From the NCBI GenBank assembly GCA_031216915.1, contig CM062289.1, positions 446,734,910 through 446,798,909 on the forward strand: a stretch of DNA of 64,000 bases, written 5' to 3'. The notes under the pieces were generated by a model. The model saw only the letters and a list, made by a program, of their open reading frames with translations. It was not told the origin of the DNA and made no database searches. Source of the DNA: Pictodentalium vernedei (Eukaryota > Mollusca > Scaphopoda > Dentaliida > Dentaliidae). Shown one piece after another: positions 31,760 through 42,149 of this stretch (the first letter of the stretch is position 1; the number at the start of each line of letters is the position of its first letter). The translations under genes were made by a program, and so were the position numbers.

Positions 31760-32830
31760 CAAACAAAAATTAAATTGTCATACTCAAAATGTGTTATTTT
31801 TTCAATTTTTGCATCTAAAGAGATGGCTTGTTACCCATCACAGAAATGAGCTAATTAAGCTCATTCCGATAATGGGTTATAAGCTATATTTTGAAGCCAA
31901 CAAGAAACTGTAATTTTTCATTAAAAAATAATGGAAACATTGTCTGCAAGCAGCAAATGAACATACTATGATAGTTGAAATAAACACTGACTGCAACTTA
32001 AAACATGGATGTGGTATGTCTAATACATTGTGGCTTACAAATATTCAAACATGTCATTGACTTTATACCATGAAGTGTGACATGACAGTACACTTTTAAA
32101 ATTACATGACTTTTCACAAATCTCCACTTCATTTTGTCATTTTCCAATTCTATTCTGGGTCTGGAAAAATAATTCCAAAATTACTTAACATTTTATTCCA
32201 TGACCATTTTTTGGTCTTAGTGCTAATATTTTCCAAAAAATGCAAGCACTTTCAGATGTGAAAACAGAGTATACTTCAAGGGTTTCAAGCCTTGAAGTCG
32301 GAGATGTGATAATCAATAAAATTTAGCTACACTACCAGTGCTCAAAATAACTTTTTTTCTTTGCGTAGCAAAATGCTACACATTTCCAAAAAATGAATAG
32401 CATTTTGTAAAAATTACATGGCTATTTTTGTGTACCAGAGTTATGTTATGCTGTTTTGTATTGAATTCTTCTAAGTAGATAGAATAGTTTCCATCCATTT
32501 CTGGGCATTTCCAAATGATCTGCAACACATGAAGCATTTAATATGTTTTTCTTTAACTGAAATGCCTTTAAGGGATGCATGGACTTGGATATTTTCAAAT
32601 GGTGTCTTGGTTGTTTAATAGAATTCTCAAAATGGAAGTTGGGATTTTTAATTTGATGGGCATTTTATGCAAAATGTTGTAAAAACAGGAAGAATTGAAA
32701 CCAATAGAATTCATCTTACATATGAAGTTGCAAATGATGCTTGATGGAGAGTTAATCTGAGTGATGCCTGGAATGTTCCACAATCAGACGTAAAGCATCA
32801 GTGAACTAGTTTTCAAATTTGTTTGCAAAT
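31760..32830. other. Intergenic; weak family B-like hairpin
   Basis: No gene. At 31815-31900 'ggcttgttacccatcac', 'gagctaattaagctc' and 'gataatgggttataagc' look like an eroded family B core. The rest is AT-rich and unassigned. Confidence 0.4.
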
Positions 32831-32837
32831 TTTCATT

Positions 32838-32912
32838 CACATTTTGCGATACAAGATAATCAACTGCAGCCTAATAGGCTGCAGTTGATTATCTTGTATT
32901 GCAAAATGCTAT
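32838..32912. repeat. Perfect long hairpin
   Basis: TACAAGATAATCAACTGCAG and its exact complement are separated by about six bases; the arms extend weakly with 'cattttgcgata' / 'ttgcaaaatg'. Probably the core of an unclassified MITE. Confidence 0.6.
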
Positions 32913-32989
32913 ACATAATTGAACATTGTGTAGCTTTTTGCAAGTTTTGCATAGCAAAAAGCGGTGCGACACCGCTTATTTTGAGCCAT

Positions 32990-33240
32990 GTACACTACAG
33001 TATGGCTGCCGTGGACTGGTCTCTTCCCATGGGTGGACAGTATTTCCACAGGCACAACATAATTAGATTCCAAACGCTAATTATAGAAATAATGATAAAA
33101 AATTAAATTAATGAAGCACCAGGTACAACCCGGTGCTTCATTAATTAAAATTTTGCTGATGATGATTTTTATTTCCTGGTAAACGCATGCATGGACATTA
33201 TTGCCCACATGTGGAAAACCTGAAAACCAAGCAAGGAAAC
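32990..33240. mobile_element. MITE family I, uninterrupted copy
   Basis: 'tacagtatggctgccgtgg' at the left, the central palindrome AATTAATGAAGCACC / GGTGCTTCATTAATT at 33104-33149, then 'gctgatgatgat' and 'catggacattattgcccac' at the right. It serves as the reference for the interrupted copy at 22645-23880. Confidence 0.6.
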
Positions 33241-33282
33241 TTGTAGAATGATGACAAATTTACTTTCTGGGTTCTCAAATTT

Positions 33283-33531
33283 TTAACCTGTTACCTAACA
33301 CAGCAAGAATACGAAACATGTGAAAAAAATTCTTTAACTTCTCAAGCTTTCATTTTTTTTGGCAACAAAAACATTGCTTATGACCCGTCATCAGGGTGAG
33401 CTCGATGTTCTCATTCTGATGAGAGGTCATAAGCTGTTTTTGAGGCAAGAAACAAAAAAGAAATATTGAAATGCAACTGCTGATTTTGAGAATAATGCTG
33501 GTCGGATATGGCACGTTAGGTAAAGGGTTAA
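33283..33531. mobile_element. Family B MITE, diverged (copy 4)
   Basis: TTAACCTGTTACCTAACAC at the left, CGTTAGGTAAAGGGTTAA at the right. Core GACCCGTCATC and GATGAGAGGTC are imperfectly paired, so this is an old copy. Confidence 0.7.
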
Positions 33532-33970
33532 TGGACAATACAATGAGAGTTTTGTGTTGACAATGTCTTATTCAATGGAAAAGTAGAAAATAACACTGTT
33601 CGTAGATTAACTGTACATGTAGATAAAATGACAGCCAACCAAGTAAAATATGGCACATGTTGATGCAATCTTGTCACAGGTTTTGTTCTGTAGCAATTTG
33701 AAACAATAAGAATAGCTGGATGCTTGTTTCTCAAAAATGTCCTGGGGCAAATACTATAAAACTTTTACAATTGTATTCTCCAGAAATATATTTTCTATGC
33801 GTGAATATAAATGACGGAAATGAATCGTTGACATTTTGAAAGATGTAGAAATATACCTATCAGTAAAAGTCACATCTCTTCAAATGCTAAGAATTCATTT
33901 CAACTCAACAATAAACATAGATAAAAATATAAATCTGGAAAAACAGAAAACAGTTGTAAAAGTTTTATAA
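33532..33970. other. Intergenic, nothing recognised
   Basis: AT-rich; no supported gene, RNA or repeat boundary. Confidence 0.4.
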
Positions 33971-33973
33971 TAC

Positions 33974-34790
33974 AGTGTGGCCCACTTAATTGGATATCTC
34001 TTAACTGGTAGAGTGAGGGAAGCCCTTATTTGGTTTACCTTGACGTTCAGGTACCGTAACATAAAGGCTTCATATTCAGTGGATATATTTCATATTGTCT
34101 TTGAAGTTAACCCTTTACCCAATGAATCGGCCGCATCCGCCTGTGTAATATGCAAATTCAGCAGGTGAAATATATTATTTTTCAAAAACTTTCAACAAAA
34201 CCATATCATGTGACCCCTTGTTGGAACGAGCTCGTTGAGCTCGTTCCAACAAGGTGGTCACATGATATGGTTTTGTTGAAATTTTTTGAAAAATTTGAAA
34301 AAATGATATTTAAAATAATAAATTTTAATATCGTCTGCGTTGGGTAAAGGGTTAAAAGTATTTAGTGTGTATAGATTTGCCTTGTCACAGTTTATGGGAG
34401 AGTGCCTACATTGTACCAAAGTAATGGCATTTGAACTTAGTACTCTACCAGTTAAATGAATAACATTGTTAATCGCATATATCATCCAAACACCAAACCA
34501 TTTTCCATACCTTCAGAATACCTTCAAATCTGATCTGTTGATTGCATATAGGTTATAGAACAGACTCTTGTTAACTGGATACAAAATCCTGTGATCACTT
34601 GAAGTATTACTGAATGAATTCCCATGTTTATGGGCACAATTGGCCTCACTACTTTCAATATTGGAATTTAATATTATATCTTCTTTGATAGATCTCTGTC
34701 AAATGCAGTAAATAAAATTAATACTTGGTTTGTCACTGGAAAACAGGAAAATGAATAAATTGCTGTTAACTCCAAGTCCCCGTACACCCA
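33974..34790 (+). mobile_element. Mariner-like family G element with nested family A MITE
   Basis: The left end ACAGTGTGGCCCACTTAATT follows TA. 'caccaaaccattttccatac' and 'ttgttaactggatac' match the copies at 24633 and 26760. A deleted family H hairpin (34680-34712) sits in the right half. The right terminus is not clear. Confidence 0.55.
34107..34355. mobile_element. TTAA-flanked palindromic MITE, family A (copy 10)
   Basis: TTAA edges, CCCTTTACCCAATG / CGTTGGGTAAAGGG ends, core GACCCCTTGTTGGAACGAGC and inverse around GAGCTCGTTGAGCTC. Confidence 0.9.
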
Positions 34791-35336
34791 CATATTGGTC
34801 CTTTTATATAGCTCTGATAAAGTTGTTTCAAATCTATTCTTTCTTGAGAACTTTACCGGTACGATGCATTTATCTTGCTAGTATTTTTACATGATTGTTG
34901 GCTGCCTGTGCAGGCAGCAGAGGTGGTGGAGCCAGAGGGCACGTGCCCCTCCATTTTTTTCCACAAATATGTTTCACAGTTACACAATGAGTTAAAATGA
35001 TCGCAAGCAAACGTGTCAATACACAGGCATTGGTTGAAGTAGAAAAAACGGTCAGGACAGTGAACACCCAGCGGCATTCTCATCTAAACGAGAGACTATA
35101 GTGAGTCATTGTACATTTACCGATACACGATTGTAACCTTTTTCACACTGGGCCGAACCATGGTAGCATTGTGAATTTGTACCCCTCCACTTATATTGAG
35201 CTTCCGCTGTCCCTGGCAGGCAGACAACAATAATGTAGAAACACTGTTACATTATCTGCAGCTATGTAAATGTATACACGGTAGTTATTAACGTCAAATT
35301 AATCTTGAGGATTTTAGGGTTAAATGAAATCTCCTT
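34791..35336. other. Intergenic, nothing recognised
   Basis: No supported gene. A short G/C-richer patch at 34895-34960 has no recognisable content. Confidence 0.35.
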
Positions 35337-35586
35337 TTAACCCTTTACCCAATGTAACAGCCAAAACCGGACAGTGCTATTCACAAAAATCGCCATTTAA
35401 TTTTCATTATTTTTTAATTTTTTGTCTCAAAACATAGGTTATGCCCCCTTATTGGAACGAGCTTGTTGGGCTCATTCCAATGAGAGGTCATAAGCTATGT
35501 TTTTGATGCAAAAAATGAAAATATGTAGTTATTCATGAAGTTTGTTTGCAAGTGTCGTCTGCTTTCCATATTAGGTAAGGAGTTAA
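35337..35586. mobile_element. Family B MITE, opposite orientation (copy 5)
   Basis: TTAACCCTTTACCCAATG, then GCCAAAACCGGACAGTGC at the left; GTCGTCTGCTTTCC, then a TTAGGTAAGGAGTTAA right end. It is inverted relative to the copies at 26114 and 30121. Confidence 0.8.
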
Positions 35587-35673
35587 CTGCATATTTTTCA
35601 CTCGTAGATGTAAAATGCCTGTTCAATTGACAGGGTTCCAACTGTATTGGCCCCTGGACTTTTTTGTTGTTGA

Positions 35674-35925
35674 GAAATTAGTTTACCCAACGTAACGGCC
35701 AAAACCGGCCAGTGCTATTCACAAAAAATGCCAATTAATTTTCATAATATTTTCATTTTTTGTCTCAAAAACATAGGTTATGACCCCTCTTTGGAACGAG
35801 CTCGTTGAGCTCGTTCCAATGAGGGGACATAACCTATGTTTTTGAGACAAAAAATGAAAAAAATTAGTTATTCAAGAATTTTGTTTGCAAGTGTCATCTG
35901 CTTTTCATGTTAGGTAAAGGGTTAA
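35674..35925. mobile_element. Family B MITE immediately 3' of the gene (copy 6)
   Basis: The left edge is damaged (AGTTTACCCAACG); the right edge GTTAGGTAAAGGGTTAA is intact at 35909-35925. The central palindrome is near perfect (GTTATGACCCCTCTTTGGAA, inverse GAACC... around GAGCTCGTTGAGCTC). It ends 82 bases beyond the stop codon of the minus-strand gene, so it lies in or next to its 3' UTR. Confidence 0.85.
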
Positions 35926-36007
35926 TTCATACAAACTGAATAAATCATAAATTTGAAGGTATCTGATGTTTTTGTGGTCTCAATGGTTCCTTGTTTTAAA
36001 AAAGAGC

Positions 36008-39000
36008 TTAGTTCACATTTTGATTAAATAACGACAATAAATTTAAAGCCGCTTCTTTATCTGTATCTCCTGGTTTATTACTATAATTTCCTGGTGATCT
36101 TTCTTTATCATTGCCCACACAGTTCCCACTACCCAGTGTATTTGTCATACTTTCTGAAACCTGTTGCAGTTTGAGCAATTCAGACACTGAAACTGGATGG
36201 TTGGGTGTGGATAGCTGAACAGAAGTTGTTCCTGAACTACCTGGGATTTCTGTGGGTTTAAGATCCCATGTTAAATGAGCAGTCTGGTTTTCACTTCTAC
36301 CTGAAACTGACAATAATGATGTCTGGTGTTCATTAGAACTCGTGTGTCCACTACTGTTAATTTTCAGAATGCCTGACTTGTCCGTCAAAAAATCTGTTGC
36401 TGATTGGGAACGCACTTGACTTGAATCGTGAGCAATACTTGAGACACTACCACTGTGTAGAAAGTTCATTGTTGGGTTTGTTTTAAGAGAGTTCACTAAA
36501 CATTGTACACTGGCAGCATGGGGAGCACTGAGTTGGAGAGGAACAGAGGGACTTGGAGTTTCTGATGGAAAAGCAAGTCTCTTCACAACACTGCTAGTTG
36601 TATTCTGTTGCAAAAAATTCTGTAAATGAACTTGCTTTTGTTGGTCTATTTGCTTGGAGCTTATATTATAATTAAGATTTGTAGAAAAGTCAGTCCTGTC
36701 TAGAGTTTGTACAGTTGAACGCGCCTGCATACTAAAGTCAATAGGAAGAGAGTAGGTATTAGACTGAGCAGAATTAGTGGAACTAAATACTGGTGGTGAG
36801 ATTGTATTACTACTTATAACTGGTGATAGATTACATAAGTTTGATGCACTATGCTGTGTGTTAGTTGGGCTTCGGATAAGAACATAATTATCATCCTTCC
36901 CAGCCTGTGGATTGATTTGATATTTTTTTCTATTATCAGTTGTATTTTGTGGTATAGATAAACTCAAAACTCTTTCACCAGTCTGACTTGCGTTAAGTTG
37001 TGCATTTGAACCTTGTGCTGGTTGGCAAGAATTGTTTAAGTTTGCTGTTTCAGCCAAAAGACCCTGACCCCCCTGCTGGTTCAGCACAGGACTGAGAGGA
37101 GACTTGGGACTGTTAGCAACATTCTTACCCTGTTTATAATTAACAACATTTTCTGGTGCTCTGAATGTTACGGTTTCCATGCCAACCTTGATGGTTGCCA
37201 TTGGTAAAACTTTGAGAAATCCTTTCTCAACTGTGACTGGAACCCCATGTGGAGTGACCAGCTGTCCTCCAAGGTTATAAAGTAGCAATTTGTTTGGTGA
37301 TACATGCGTATTTTGACCTCCAGGAATGATTCCTGAAACATTCAAGTTAGAAATCTGGTTTAAACTTTCGGGTTTTACATTAACTATGGAAGTAGTGCCT
37401 ACTGAAAGCAAGTGATCCACACTTGACTGCAGAGAATGTGAAAGAAACACATTACTTCCTGATGAAACTGTACCAGGCCGAAGAGGACTCTTTGGTTGAA
37501 CATTCGTTTGCATAGGCAAAAAATGGTCTCTTGTTTTAGTACCACTATTTGGAGGTGAAAAATTTCTGCAAATGCTCTCCTTTGGTGATATGAGTTTGGG
37601 ATCCAAATTTTTCACAGCAGTAACTGAGCCAACAGGAAAAGAATGAGCTTTATCATGCATTGGATCCACATTTATAGCAATTTTTTGATGAATGTTTTGA
37701 ATTCCTGTCGGCAATAGAGGATTTGTATTTTTTACGTTTTTATTACTCATAACATTTGAAAGAGTTTGTGTTGGATGACTCAGCGGTGTTAGTACAGATG
37801 TAACAGGAAAGAAATCACTTCCTCCACGCACACCTACAGTTTCTACAGTATTTTTTTGTGTATTTATTGATGATTTGTTTCCTGAATTATTGGTATTCAT
37901 CATCTGTACCGCTGCAAGATGCCTCACAATTTCTGATGCACTTCCTTGCTGATGATTACTATTCAGATTTGCAGAAGATTGTGGGCTGGAATTGACAGAT
38001 TTTGGCAAAACAAGTTCAACATATCCTTGTGGTGGAACAGCACTCACAAAATGTCCTCCTGGAGAAAACTGAATTTCAGAATGAAGAGTTTTAGAAGTTG
38101 TCAATGCAGTCTGTCCTTGTAATGGAGATATGGAGTCTTTCCTATGAGTTGTAGAGTAGCTGGTATTTGATAAAACATCGTGAAGTGATAAATGTCCATT
38201 AACTGGTGAAGTGGAAGAGGAATTAACAGATGCAGCTGGCATGAGATTTTGTCTTGACATTTGTAGATTCACAACTGGAGGTGGATTCACAACTGGTGGC
38301 GGAATTTGCCGACATCCATGTTTTTCAGCACATGTAAACATGACAGGCCGACTACAAGTTCTTATTTCTGGTTTAGTTTTATTTATAGCTGCACTGTGAG
38401 GAGTTACTATAGATGTTAGTGAAGTTGACGTTGTTGTTGTTGTAGTAGAAGCCACTTTAATATTTTGCTGTGGAATGATTATACCTTGAGGTGAAACAAA
38501 TCCTTGTAAATAACCCTGTGAAGTAAGAAATGTTTGTGGAGTAACTTTGACTACATTTCTTATATCTGCTGATTGCTGTTGAATAATGGTGGCTACTTTG
38601 TTAGTAGGATGTGCCTGTGTGACAACTACACCCATACCAGACATAGCAGTACTGGTGAGTATATTTCCAGTTGATGGCACACACTTTGGACCTGGTAGTT
38701 TACATAATGATGTTGATATATTTGCAGCACTTCTTACTTTCGACTCCAGTTTGGGTGTAACAGTAATTGGTGATTTCATGCTTTGTATGGTTTTTGTGAC
38801 ATTTTTTCTTGGTTGAATAGTTGGGAGTGTTGATGGAGAAGGAACTTTCATATGAACAGTTGGTAAAGAAGTTACTACAGATGTTACCACTGCTTTAACT
38901 GCTGAATCTAATACAGCTTTACTTGGTAATTTTATTGTGCCAAGCTGATTGACTGCTGTAGTTGGAACTTGTAAACTAAGGACCAGTTGACTGCCACTGA

Positions 39001-40669
39001 CCTGAGGCACTGCTGCAATAATCTTCTTGTCTGTGGATAATGGGGACTTTTGCATAGTAGTCATTGGGGTGCTTGTAACTTGAATAGTACCTGGAACACC
39101 CTGTTGGGGATGAGTTACAATTAGTTGCTGCCTTGCTGACACTTTATTTGTTATGCAATGTATTTCTTCTTTCTCTTCACTGGATTTAACATTTTCAACA
39201 TTTTTATTTGGTATAGCTGTTGACAGAATTTTCATCACAGTTGGACTGGAATCCATTTTGTTCTGAGACATTTGAGGTATAGCACTGATACTGAACTTTT
39301 GTCCTTCAGATTTGATATCAGCTGGATGAGGAGGTGAAATACAAAGTGAAGGATTCTGTGCAGCAAGTAATGCTTTCACAGTCATGTTACCAGCATACTT
39401 CTGTCCTTGCTTTGACTGAGATAAAATATGTGATGGTGACACAGAAGTACCCGTATGCAAAGTGGCAGGTGAGGTTTTACAAGGACTTTCCTTTGTAGAA
39501 TCTTGTGTTGTTGCACTGTGCGTTGCTTCAATTTTGAGAGAATTACCACGTATAATCTGTGTTAAAACTGGTGCTGGTAAACTATTCACATTAGTAACAT
39601 ACTGAACTTTGTTACCTTTGTTGTCATAACCAACAATTGTAGCTGCCTGACCATTGAGTATCACCTGAGTCTGATTAGCTACAACTGGAGTAACACCACT
39701 GCTATTTGTTGTTATCTCAGACTGACTATTTTTAGCAAGTGAACTGGTTGCACTTGAAAGGAGATTTGATGGTCCAATCAGTCGGTATCCAGGTGAAATA
39801 GACAAGTACCTTGGTTGATTATTACTTGATACGTTTTTAGACTTGTCCAAACCCGAATCCACTTTTATTTTTCTCACACTAGAGTGAGTTGGTGCAAAAG
39901 TATGTGCCTGGAGAGGTTGTTTAGCAAGGAGCTGCTGCATAACAGGATGTGACTGAATTTTATTATTTCCACTTTGACTAAGTTTGTTTGCTAGTTCTGT
40001 CCTTGTCTGAATTACAGTTCCTTGTTTTAATGTAGGGCGTGGTTCAATTTTTATATATGGCTGACCAGAAGAATTTATACCAGACATGGTCATGCTTGAA
40101 ATTTCCTGAGGAACTGTTTTTGATGTAATTAATCGTAAATTCATTAAAGTTTGCGGTGATAACCCATAAACAATTTTCTGCTGAGATCCTCCCTGCTTCA
40201 AACCTGGCTGAAGAATAATCTCGCCAGGATTCTGTAAGGAATGGAATTTCACAAAGTCTGATGCTGTTTGTAAAGATTTTGTGGAAACAACAGTTGTCTG
40301 ATCAACAGCAGTAGTTGTTATTGTCGGTTGTGTTTTGCTTTGTCTTTGAAGAATATTAGGTACATGGCCTGACGTTACACTTTCTGAACACGCCGTTTCC
40401 GGTTTCTTCTTTTTTATACCCTGGTCCTCAGTATTGTTTGGAATGATTCTTCGTTTACGAATACGGCCACGAGAACTTATATCTGTTTCCAGAGATATAT
40501 CCATACTGGAAGAATCAGAATCTTGAAAGATTGTCTTTTTCTTCAAATTCTTATTTATCTTTTCTTTAATGATCAATAGATCTGGTTTGTCTGATTCTGA
40601 ATCCATGTCACTTGCTTCATCTGAATCAGTTGATGAAGCTGTTTCTTCTGATGCACTTTCCCAAATTTC
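36008..40669 (-). CDS. Terminal exon of a large low-complexity, probably nuclear protein (unidentified)
   Basis: An uninterrupted minus-strand frame of 1553 codons ends in TAA at 36008-36010. It begins at a consensus splice acceptor (TTCTTTTAACAG, then GAAATTTGG) in phase 0; the first ATG is at 40606, but 21 codons upstream of it (EIWESASEETASSTDSDEAS) remain open to the acceptor. The N-terminal part is acidic/serine-rich, followed by a basic SSRGRIRKRR patch (about residues 65-75) that could be a nuclear localisation signal. The rest is Ser/Thr/Gln/Val/Asn-rich with many SP/TP and PQG repeats, few charged residues and no transmembrane segment, typical of intrinsically disordered transcription or chromatin factors. 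The C-terminus is a short hydrophobic tail, EAALNLLSLFNQ. No catalytic domain seen; family not recognised. Confidence 0.88.
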   Translation of the reverse strand, partial: EIWESASEETASSTDSDEASDMDSESDKPDLLIIKEKINKNLKKKTIFQDSDSSSMDISLETDISSRGRIRKRRIIPNNTEDQGIKKKKPETACSESVTSGHVPNILQRQSKTQPTITTTAVDQTTVVSTKSLQTASDFVKFHSLQNPGEIILQPGLKQGGSQQKIVYGLSPQTLMNLRLITSKTVPQEISSMTMSGINSSGQPYIKIEPRPTLKQGTVIQTRTELANKLSQSGNNKIQSHPVMQQLLAKQPLQAHTFAPTHSSVRKIKVDSGLDKSKNVSSNNQPRYLSISPGYRLIGPSNLLSSATSSLAKNSQSEITTNSSGVTPVVANQTQVILNGQAATIVGYDNKGNKVQYVTNVNSLPAPVLTQIIRGNSLKIEATHSATTQDSTKESPCKTSPATLHTGTSVSPSHILSQSKQGQKYAGNMTVKALLAAQNPSLCISPPHPADIKSEGQKFSISAIPQMSQNKMDSSPTVMKILSTAIPNKNVENVKSSEEKEEIHCITNKVSARQQLIVTHPQQGVPGTIQVTSTPMTTMQKSPLSTDKKIIAAVPQVSGSQLVLSLQVPTTAVNQLGTIKLPSKAVLDSAVKAVVTSVVTSLPTVHMKVPSPSTLPTIQPRKNVTKTIQSMKSPITVTPKLESKVRSAANISTSLCKLPGPKCVPSTGNILTSTAMSGMGVVVTQAHPTNKVATIIQQQSADIRNVVKVTPQTFLTSQGYLQGFVSPQGIIIPQQNIKVASTTTTTTSTSLTSIVTPHSAAINKTKPEIRTCSRPVMFTCAEKHGCRQIPPPVVNPPPVVNLQMSRQNLMPAASVNSSSTSPVNGHLSLHDVLSNTSYSTTHRKDSISPLQGQTALTTSKTLHSEIQFSPGGHFVSAVPPQGYVELVLPKSVNSSPQSSANLNSNHQQGSASEIVRHLAAVQMMNTNNSGNKSSINTQKNTVETVGVRGGSDFFPVTSVLTPLSHPTQTLSNVMSNKNVKNTNPLLPTGIQNIHQKIAINVDPMHDKAHSFPVGSVTAVKNLDPKLISPKESICRNFSPPNSGTKTRDHFLPMQTNVQPKSPLRPGTVSSGSNVFLSHSLQSSVDHLLSVGTTSIVNVKPESLNQISNLNVSGIIPGGQNTHVSPNKLLLYNLGGQLVTPHGVPVTVEKGFLKVLPMATIKVGMETVTFRAPENVVNYKQGKNVANSPKSPLSPVLNQQGGQGLLAETANLNNSCQPAQGSNAQLNASQTGERVLSLSIPQNTTDNRKKYQINPQAGKDDNYVLIRSPTNTQHSASNLCNLSPVISSNTISPPVFSSTNSAQSNTYSLPIDFSMQARSTVQTLDRTDFSTNLNYNISSKQIDQQKQVHLQNFLQQNTTSSVVKRLAFPSETPSPSVPLQLSAPHAASVQCLVNSLKTNPTMNFLHSGSVSSIAHDSSQVRSQSATDFLTDKSGILKINSSGHTSSNEHQTSLLSVSGRSENQTAHLTWDLKPTEIPGSSGTTSVQLSTPNHPVSVSELLKLQQVSESMTNTLGSGNCVGNDKERSPGNYSNKPGDTDKEAALNLLSLFNQNVN

Positions 40670-41908
40670 CTGTTAAAAGAAAGAATATTGATATTTTAAT
40701 GTGCACTGAATTGACAGTGGAAAAACATTGTCATCGAGGGCTTTAAATTCTTCCCAAATAACAACAGTAAACGCTGTGCCCAAATAAGATAACTGTGCCC
40801 AAATTAAGCAGAGTTTGAATCTTTTTCCAAAAATCGATGCCGATTGCTTTTCTTTGGCAAATTCTATATGATCATGCACTTAAAGCTGGAGATCTATTAT
40901 ATTCATGTTTGTGGCATTTCCCATCAAATGTCATGTATAATTTACATTCAAATAGGATTTTGGCTCGACACTGGGAAACTAAGAAGCCTTCTCGAGTAAA
41001 CTTACATCAAGGGGTGGTGGGAACCAGTGATAATAGTGAAGACCTATAACAAGGGGTTGTAAACTATCAGTTTAAGAGGGGGACCCGAAACCTAAAACAG
41101 ACGTCAAGAAGAAGATAATACTGGCGCTTTTTCTCCAACCATGCAGACCACAATACAGCTGATCCACATTTGCTGTTGGTCTCAAATTAGACTGATCTAA
41201 AGGTCTGTTGTCATCATAAGATTCTGTAACAAGAGCTCCAAATAGCATTTGTCTAGGGCAGGTTTTCATACTCCCCCAAAGTTATACCATTAAATGCTGA
41301 GCCCCAGTGACCAAGTTAGCATTTGAACAAACAAATTTTTCATTGCAGAGACACAAAGCAAGCTCTGCTCGCGATACCTTTCGACAAATGGCAATTGAAA
41401 CATGGAAACGAGAGCAATAAGTGCAATGCCATGCAAAAGCCCATCCCCTGCCACCTAAGCACAACAAGGGCAATAACTCTTGGAAGAAATATTAGGACAC
41501 ATCTCCAAAAAGCTGTATATTGAATTTAGAAAAAGAAATCTTGAACAGTTAGTTTTCTTTGAAATGTAATGACAAGAAATGTTGATGTGATAACAAGAAG
41601 GTCTAAGTCCAACAAGAGGAATAACTCTTGAAGAAATACTTGGACAGAGCTTGTTTACATTGCCATTCATCATACTGTCACCAAAAAGATGTATATCAAA
41701 TATGAGAAAAATATTTTGAACAGTTTATTTTTAAATGTGATGACACGCAATGGGTAAGGATAGATGGCCCAAAGGATGGAAGGACAGAAGGACAGAATGA
41801 CAGGATGTCCAGAAAGAAGGAACCTATTTCTATATCTTGCTTTCACTACATGGCGGGGGATAATGAAACACCATCAGAAAGCACTTTTTTCTGCATACTT
41901 CCAGTGTG
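40670..41908 (-). other. Start of a 21 kb intron; no feature recognised
   Basis: Intronic sequence upstream of the terminal exon in gene orientation. Positions 41610-41830 carry repeat-like phrases ('gaaggacagaaggacag', 'aatgggtaaggatag'). No exon with paired splice sites was found here. Confidence 0.45.
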
Positions 41909-42149
41909 TTAACCCTTTACCCAACGAATTGGCCGCATCCGCCCGCGTAAAATGCAAATGCAGCAGTTGAAAAAATATTATTTTTCAAAAAATTTCAACA
42001 AAACCATTTCATGTGACCCCTCGTTGGAACGAGCTCGTTCCAATGAGGGGTCACATGATATGATTTTGTTGATATTTTTTGAAAAATTAAAAAAAAATGA
42101 TATTTAAAATAATAAATTTTGATATCGTCTGCGTTGGGTAAAGGGTTAA
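41909..42149. mobile_element. TTAA-flanked palindromic MITE, family A (copy 11), intronic
   Basis: TTAA edges, CCCTTTACCCAACG and CGTTGGGTAAAGGG ends. The core is GACCCCTCGTTGGAACGAGC and inverse, with no spacer left at the centre (GAGCTC single). Confidence 0.9.

Noticed and set aside
36008..40669. Naming the host gene as YEATS2, BRD8, MGA, INO80 or another chromatin factor
   Set aside because: Composition fits such proteins, but none of their diagnostic domains (YEATS, bromodomain, T-box/bHLH, helicase) is present in the visible exons.
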